Below are positions 60,631-64,000 of a stretch of DNA of 64,000 bases, in pieces. The position numbers and the translations under genes are program-made. Under the pieces are notes generated by a model. It was not told the origin of the DNA. It saw only the letters and a list, made by a program, of their open reading frames with translations, and did no database searches. Source of the DNA: CALCKU01 sp964607445 (GTDB taxonomy: Bacteria; Pseudomonadota; Alphaproteobacteria; Caulobacterales; Maricaulaceae); assembly GCA_964607445.1 (NCBI GenBank), contig CAZSKN010000002.1, forward strand, positions 129,448 to 193,447, read 5' to 3'. How positions within the stretch are numbered: position 1 is the stretch's first letter; each line of letters starts with the position of its first letter.

Positions 60631-61975
60631 TCGTTAAACCTTCGGTGAGAAGTGTGGGCGCAGCAATCGCGCCGTCTAGCACCAGATCATTGGCTGGAAT
60701 AAGGGTTTTATACATATCGCATAAATTACCGGCGATTGTGATTTCGCTAACGGGAAACGCACAAAGCCCGTTTTCGATTTTAAATCCAGCAACGCCGACG
60801 CTGTAATCTCCTGTATTGGAATTGAGTGACGGGCCGAACATTTCGGTGATGAACAGGCCTTCGCCCATCTCTCGCATCAGGTCTTGCGGGGACTGATCGC
60901 CTGCCGGTAGATAGGTATTGGTCGAGCTGACCCCGGGCGGGCTTCCTATGGCCCGGCTCGCATGCCCTGTTGTCGAAAGCTCTAATTGTTTGGCCGAGGC
61001 CGTGTTCAGTAGCCATGTTTTTAAAATCCCGTTTTCTACAAGATAGTGCTTTTTAACCTCGACGCCTTCGCCGTCCCACGGCCGAGAGCCATGACCGCGT
61101 GAGATTAAAGGGTCATCAATGATATGCAGATTTTTGGGAAGGATGGTTTCGCCTAATTTATCCTTTAAAAAAGAGACGCCGCGTGTAATCGCCGGGCCGC
61201 TAATAGCGCCGATTAGGGCGGCGATAAGACCGCCGGATATCCGGTTGTCAAACATAACAGGTAGGGCGCCGGACGCGAGTTGTTTGGCCCCTAAACGCGC
61301 TACGGCCCGATTTCCGGCCAAATGTCCGATGTCTTGCGGCGATTTAAGATCCTCGAACCAACGTGTGCCGTCATAATCATAATCACGTTCCATAGCCCCG
61401 TCTTTTTGCGCAATGGCGGACACTGACAGGCCGTGGCGGGACGACCGCCACCCGGCAGAAAACCCGTCTGATGTTTGAAAATAAATGGCCGAACTTGCCC
61501 AACTTGCATTTGCCCCTTCGGCTTGTTGAACCCCTTTAACAGATAGCGCCGCCGCCTCGATTTCATGTGCACGGGCTTTGAGGGCTTTGGGAGATAGGGC
61601 TTTGGTGTCATATAGATCGAGGTCCACTGGTGATGTCACCAGTCGGGAGAGGGGCGCCAGCCCGCAATAGGGGTCTTCAGGGGCTAATTTTGCCATAGCC
61701 ACAGCGCGTTCGGCCAATTGGTCAAGCGAGCTTTCTGACAGGTCGGAACTCGATACACAGGCTTGTTTTTGACCGATAAAGACTCGTAATCCGACGTCGC
61801 GACCTTCACTATTATCGACATCTTCAAGCGCCCCTTCGCGTACAGCAACCGAAAGGGATCGACCATGGGTCGCGACGGCGTCGGCATGGCTGGCACCGTG
61901 CTGGCGCGCGCGGGCTAGAAGCGTTTCCAGCGCGGGGGCAAGGTCTTGGGCGTGAAGGGGGGTATCATTGGACAT
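60617..61975 (-). CDS. pmbA: TldD/PmbA family metalloprotease subunit, PmbA-like
   Basis: 452 residues, PmbA length. Conserved pieces include EGALEDVDNSEGRDVGLRVFIGQKQA near the N-terminus and a C-terminal ALPVMFDNRISGGLIAALIGAISG, HLIDDPL-type DPLISRGHGSRPWDGEGV and NTYLPAGDQS. PmbA partners TldD in processing of microcin-like peptides and CcdA degradation in E. coli. The motif HExxxH belongs to TldD, not this subunit. It overlaps the IMPase gene by 14 bp. Confidence 0.9.
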   Translation of the reverse strand: MSNDTPLHAQDLAPALETLLARARQHGASHADAVATHGRSLSVAVREGALEDVDNSEGRDVGLRVFIGQKQACVSSSDLSESSLDQLAERAVAMAKLAPEDPYCGLAPLSRLVTSPVDLDLYDTKALSPKALKARAHEIEAAALSVKGVQQAEGANASWASSAIYFQTSDGFSAGWRSSRHGLSVSAIAQKDGAMERDYDYDGTRWFEDLKSPQDIGHLAGNRAVARLGAKQLASGALPVMFDNRISGGLIAALIGAISGPAITRGVSFLKDKLGETILPKNLHIIDDPLISRGHGSRPWDGEGVEVKKHYLVENGILKTWLLNTASAKQLELSTTGHASRAIGSPPGVSSTNTYLPAGDQSPQDLMREMGEGLFITEMFGPSLNSNTGDYSVGVAGFKIENGLCAFPVSEITIAGNLCDMYKTLIPANDLVLDGAIAAPTLLTEGLTIAGL

Positions 61976-62033
61976 AGTGGAAATAATCTTTGTGAATTAT
62001 AAAATATTGGCTGTATAAATAGCGGCGTAAGGT

Positions 62034-62708
62034 TCAGGACGATGTAGACAGTGTGGTGGCTTTTTCAATAGCGTCTATATGGGTGTCCACAGATTGCGCG
62101 CCTTGCACAAGGACTTGCCCGTTATAGATAAAGCTGGGTACGCCACTTATGCCGAGACCTCGAAAATATTGAATTTCAGCCATGACAGAGTCGCGGTCAT
62201 TATCTTGGGTCAAAAGATCGGCAATGATTTCAGAATCCAACCCGATTTTTTTAGAAATTTTGATTAAGACATCGATATCCCCAATATCTTCGAGATCTTG
62301 AAAAAAAGCTTTGAACAAGGCTTCGGCGCAGAGATTGCCTTTGCCCTGACCCTGTGCCCATTTCATGATGCGATGGGCGTTAAGCGTGTTTGGGCGCATC
62401 GGGATTTCACCAAATTTAAAATCTATACCTACATCCGGCGCTGCGCTTTCCAAATGTTCGCGCATGGCTTTAAAGCGATCACGAGGCCCGTCACCAAATT
62501 TTTTTTTCATATACTCGCCATATGCCACGCCTTTGGCAGGGACAAGAGGGTCTAGCATATAGGGGCGCCATGTGACGTCTATATCTGTCTGGCTGTGTTG
62601 GACGGCTGCGTTGAAATAGCGTGTCCCTAGCCAACACCACGGACAGACAATATCCGAGACGATATCGACTTTAACAGGGCTGGGCAGGGTGGGAGCAATT
62701 TGCGACAT
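62034..62708 (-). CDS. DsbA family oxidoreductase, FrnE-like
   Basis: 224 residues, no signal peptide, so cytoplasmic. Thioredoxin fold with CPWC at 22-25 in VSDIVCPWCWLGTRYF, a helical insert and the cis-Pro loop GISGVPSFIYNGQ. FrnE/2-hydroxychromene-isomerase-like DsbA proteins act as disulfide isomerases or oxidoreductases under stress. Substrate not known. Confidence 0.92.
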   Translation of the reverse strand: MSQIAPTLPSPVKVDIVSDIVCPWCWLGTRYFNAAVQHSQTDIDVTWRPYMLDPLVPAKGVAYGEYMKKKFGDGPRDRFKAMREHLESAAPDVGIDFKFGEIPMRPNTLNAHRIMKWAQGQGKGNLCAEALFKAFFQDLEDIGDIDVLIKISKKIGLDSEIIADLLTQDNDRDSVMAEIQYFRGLGISGVPSFIYNGQVLVQGAQSVDTHIDAIEKATTLSTSS

Positions 62709-62806
62709 GGCGTATCATAACGCGCAAAGCTACCCCTGTCTTTAGAAACTTCATGGAATTTTCTTAAGACAAGGGAGCTTGGGGAAGAGCGGAATAGGGG
62801 GTAAAA

Positions 62807-63352
62807 TCAAGGCGCTTGTGATGCGAAGAAACGTGTTGCCGTTTGGCATCGGTTTTCAAATCCCGGGTCATCGGTCAATTGACGTTGCATAGCGTCAATC
62901 GCTAAAATTTCGCGCGGATCGTAATTTTGTCGGCTGAGTGTCAGTTTAGCGCCCATCAGGGCCGATGGGTTTTTATGGGATTGCGCCGTATATAAATGCA
63001 TGGCCGCCTTATATTCACGTACGGTCAAAGCATGTTTGAAAATATGCGTAATACACAGGCAGTAGTGTTTGTCATATCCGTTTTCAACACATTTATTCGT
63101 AAGGGTGATATCGGTGTTTTGCGTCGCCGTGTCCCGGGCCAGAGGGGTTTGTTCCCCCCTTTGCTTTTCTGGCTGGACGGCAATTTGTGTGGTGTGAGAC
63201 GGCGAGGAAATATCAGATGTGACTATCTGTGCGGTTCGTATTTCAGGATTTGCCAAGGTTGAGCCTCCGGCCAAGCCTAAAATGCCGAAACCTGATATCA
63301 ATATTATACTTGACCTAATCTTTAAACGCTTCGTCTTCAAGTTCGCCCCCAC
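62807..63352 (-). CDS. Exported four-cysteine protein, unknown
   Basis: Up to 181 residues, starting with GTG at 63352; a TTG 12 bp later is an alternative. Signal peptide with cleavage near Ala34 (STLA-NPE). A low-complexity linker (about 37-82) leads to a domain with Cys88, Cys98, Cys100 and Cys169 in the pattern C-x9-C-x-C plus one. The 88-100 segment (NKCVENGYDKHYCLC) looks like a compact disulfide unit. I do not recognise the family. Confidence 0.7.
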   Translation of the reverse strand: MGANLKTKRLKIRSSIILISGFGILGLAGGSTLANPEIRTAQIVTSDISSPSHTTQIAVQPEKQRGEQTPLARDTATQNTDITLTNKCVENGYDKHYCLCITHIFKHALTVREYKAAMHLYTAQSHKNPSALMGAKLTLSRQNYDPREILAIDAMQRQLTDDPGFENRCQTATRFFASQAP

Positions 63353-63490
63353 ACGTCACCAGAGTATCTATATAATTAGAGATGGTTATGCATGCATCAG
63401 TAACATTAATATAAAAAATGTCTGTAGAAAATTAGGCATGGCCTCTATTCAACTTTTAAAACCGGGTTTTAAAATCGGGCGTGGAGGGTC

Positions 63491-63928
63491 TTAATCTGGG
63501 ATATTCTTGAGTGACAAATCTAGGAATTTGAGAACGGTTTCTATCTCGCTCTGGCTCAGGCCTTTGACAAGACGGTTATTGAAATCCCGAAAGCTATTTA
63601 TCACTTTTTCACGCTCTAACCACCCTGTATCGGTTAGGATGACGGATTTTGCGCGTCGATCATGTGTATCGCCGCGTCGGGTAATCAGCCCGGTTTTTTC
63701 CATACGGCTGACCAGGCCCGTTACCGCGGAATTATTGCGGCCAATACCCAAGGCCAGATCGCTAAGGCTGCAACTATCGTGATAGCCAAGATAAATAAGT
63801 ACGGCGGCTTGAGACCGGCTGATGGAACTTGTGAGTTGCAGATGGTTTTGCGCTGCCTTGGATAAGCGTGTATGGGCGCGGTCCAGCAGAAAGAATAACC
63901 GTTGGTCAATCGTGCGGGCAATGGCCAT
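63491..63928 (-). CDS. MarR family transcriptional regulator
   Basis: 145 residues. Winged helix with LTSSISRSQAAVLIYLGYHDSCSLSDLALGIGRNNSAVTGLVSRMEKTGLITRRGDTHDRRAKSVILTDTG in standard MarR order, including the wing motif DRRAKSV. It probably represses itself or a neighbour outside the window. Ligand unknown. Confidence 0.92.
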   Translation of the reverse strand: MAIARTIDQRLFFLLDRAHTRLSKAAQNHLQLTSSISRSQAAVLIYLGYHDSCSLSDLALGIGRNNSAVTGLVSRMEKTGLITRRGDTHDRRAKSVILTDTGWLEREKVINSFRDFNNRLVKGLSQSEIETVLKFLDLSLKNIPD

Positions 63929-64000
63929 GCAATCTCCTTTGTCATCACCTATGGGGCCCGATATCGTCAGGCGCTCATAGTATTAGGCGCTTCAGGGTTT

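Overview
The window comes from a roughly 50% GC genome of an alphaproteobacterium, most probably a Hyphomonadaceae/Maricaulales or Caulobacterales-like marine bacterium. This placement is inferred from gene content and synteny, not from a database search. Supporting markers are DUF2794, the pmbA / inositol-monophosphatase / DUF4170 / lipid-A-type ABC exporter block, the dapF-mtaB-ftsY-yciB-ccmG-acnA neighbourhood, IalB-like and DUF1223 proteins, and a CtrA-like TTAA-N7-TTAA box. I see no tRNA or rRNA genes, CRISPR arrays, insertion sequences or prophage genes. Almost everything reads as chromosomal core or lineage-specific sequence.

Layout. Positions 1-1278 hold the 5' part of carB (minus strand, cut by the window edge). 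Positions 1.6-6.1 kb on plus hold an M48 metalloprotease, a reductase/epimerase, a small membrane protein and a degenerate-GGDEF/EAL phosphodiesterase. Positions 6.1-10.2 kb on minus hold a YmdB-like phosphoesterase, 5-formyl-THF cyclo-ligase, an unlisted 30-codon membrane microORF and ftsK. Positions 10.4-19.5 kb are housekeeping genes on both strands (dapB, ABA4-like, DUF2147, HerA-like ATPase, AI-2E-type transporter, DUF1223, DUF2794, Bax-inhibitor-1, aldo/keto reductase, thpR).

Positions 19.9-33.9 kb on minus form a type II secretion (T2SS) locus: gspF, then a separate rmlA on plus, then gspJ-K-L-M-C(like)-D-I, an exported 514-residue protein of unusual composition, then gspE-G-H. The mature part of that protein contains no lysine and no histidine and is the best candidate in the window for something undescribed: an abundant surface or secreted protein co-located with its likely exporter.

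Positions 34.0-45.6 kb contain rlmN, an IalB-like protein behind a CtrA-type promoter, and a four-gene lipid-remodelling operon (TetR, PlsC, LplT-like MFS, SpoU methyltransferase). A divergent 3-hydroxyacyl-CoA-dehydrogenase-like SDR lies across from it, with two TetR-type operators between. A MATE exporter, acnA and ccmG follow. Positions 45.6-52.7 kb on minus are yciB, an EamA transporter, a GNAT gene, ftsY, mtaB and dapF. They are interrupted by a 100-N assembly gap whose two flanks are the same 55 bp, so the gap is probably artificial. Positions 52.8-64 kb contain an S9 oligopeptidase, a dicarboxylate/amino-acid symporter, a GNAT gene, a C39-like lipoprotein, an MsbA-like exporter, an IMPase fused to DUF4170, pmbA, a FrnE-type DsbA, a Cys-containing exported protein and a MarR regulator.

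Several start codons were moved from the longest reading frame to the one with a Shine-Dalgarno sequence or family support; this is stated in each entry.
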